Positions 63,696-64,000 of a stretch of DNA of 64,000 bases are shown here, piece by piece. Below the pieces are notes generated by a model that was given only the letters and a program-made list of their open reading frames with translations, was not told the origin of the DNA and ran no database searches. Source of the stretch: Heterobilharzia americana (taxonomy: Eukaryota; Platyhelminthes; Trematoda; Strigeidida; Schistosomatidae); the NCBI GenBank assembly GCA_944470555.2, contig OX104127.1:119502741-119566740 (forward strand), given 5' to 3'. Positions within the stretch are counted from its first letter, which is position 1. Every line of letters starts with the position of its first letter. The translations under genes were made by a program, and so were the position numbers.

Positions 63696-64000
63696 TAATA
63701 CACTTGCAATAACATTTCAGCTACTAATTTATTGTTTACATTACTGTCGATCACCGTAGAATCGGTTGATCTCATCTTGGTTTTAGGCAAAAACTGTGAA
63801 GACTCAGTCAGTCCATCGGTCAGTCATTAATATCACTGTGGGACCTGAAATTACTGTGTGACGGTCTAAGTGACCGCTACTCTTCTCAAAAAATCAACAC
63901 AGAAGATACCAAGATTAAAAATGGATAAGTAATGGGGAAAGTCATCGATAGTAGTGGGAGATCGTGAAAAGGGTACACGAAGCGATGAAAAGAAAAACAA
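63696..64000. other. CTR9 intron g continues; nothing recognised
   Basis: No exon or element recognised up to the window end. Confidence 0.45.

Overview
The window reads as nuclear DNA of a blood fluke (Schistosoma or a close relative). It is AT-rich and intron-rich. It is packed with schistosome-type retroelements: tRNA-headed SINE-like repeats carrying hammerhead ribozyme motifs (Smalpha-like), RTE and CR1/jockey-type LINEs, Penelope-like elements with GIY-YIG domains, and a CsRn1/Boudicca-type LTR element with a CHCC gag finger and a tRNA-Trp primer site. Species was not determined.

Only one host gene is clear. It is the 5' half of CTR9, the TPR scaffold of the PAF1 transcription elongation complex, on the + strand. 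Seven coding exons (38710-39035, 43522-43969, 46269-46601, 49858-49989, 52207-52404, 58504-58735, 62328-62416) join in frame into about 586 residues. The start-codon exon lies upstream and was not found. The 3' half lies beyond the window. Every intron is 2-6 kb. Five of the six carry recognisable retroelement debris in both orientations; in intron B only SINE-like copies are seen. The intron after 49989 appears to use a GC donor.

Region 1-13 kb holds degenerate repeats: an RTE 5' half (725-2745, -), an LTR element of Mag type (3183-4970, +), several hammerhead SINEs, an RTE 3' end (7314-8033, -), a Penelope GIY-YIG fragment (about 9770-10195) and simple AAT repeats. Region 13-20 kb holds a LINE ORF1 fragment, a Gypsy integrase fragment with two in-frame stops, and an internally deleted CsRn1-like element with two LTRs. 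Region 20-29.4 kb is a cluster of one CR1-like LINE family. It is dominated by two nearly identical 3.3 kb arms in head-to-head inverted orientation (21026-24346 and 25789-29110) that share the same inactivating mutations. Region 30-37.6 kb holds further LINE debris and the longest RTE copy (33366-36737, -). Region 38.7-64 kb is the CTR9 locus with its repeat-filled introns. An LTR-plus-gag fragment follows the last visible exon.

The most unusual signal is a set of ribozyme-bearing repeats. One family looks like a foldback element: a hammerhead arm with a CUGAGGA core at each end in opposite orientation, and a single tRNA-like head between them. A second tRNA-headed family is tandemly duplicated and carries two hammerheads with CUGACGA cores. 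Penelope-like elements add hammerhead-like hairpins, in one case as inverted copies at both ends of the element.
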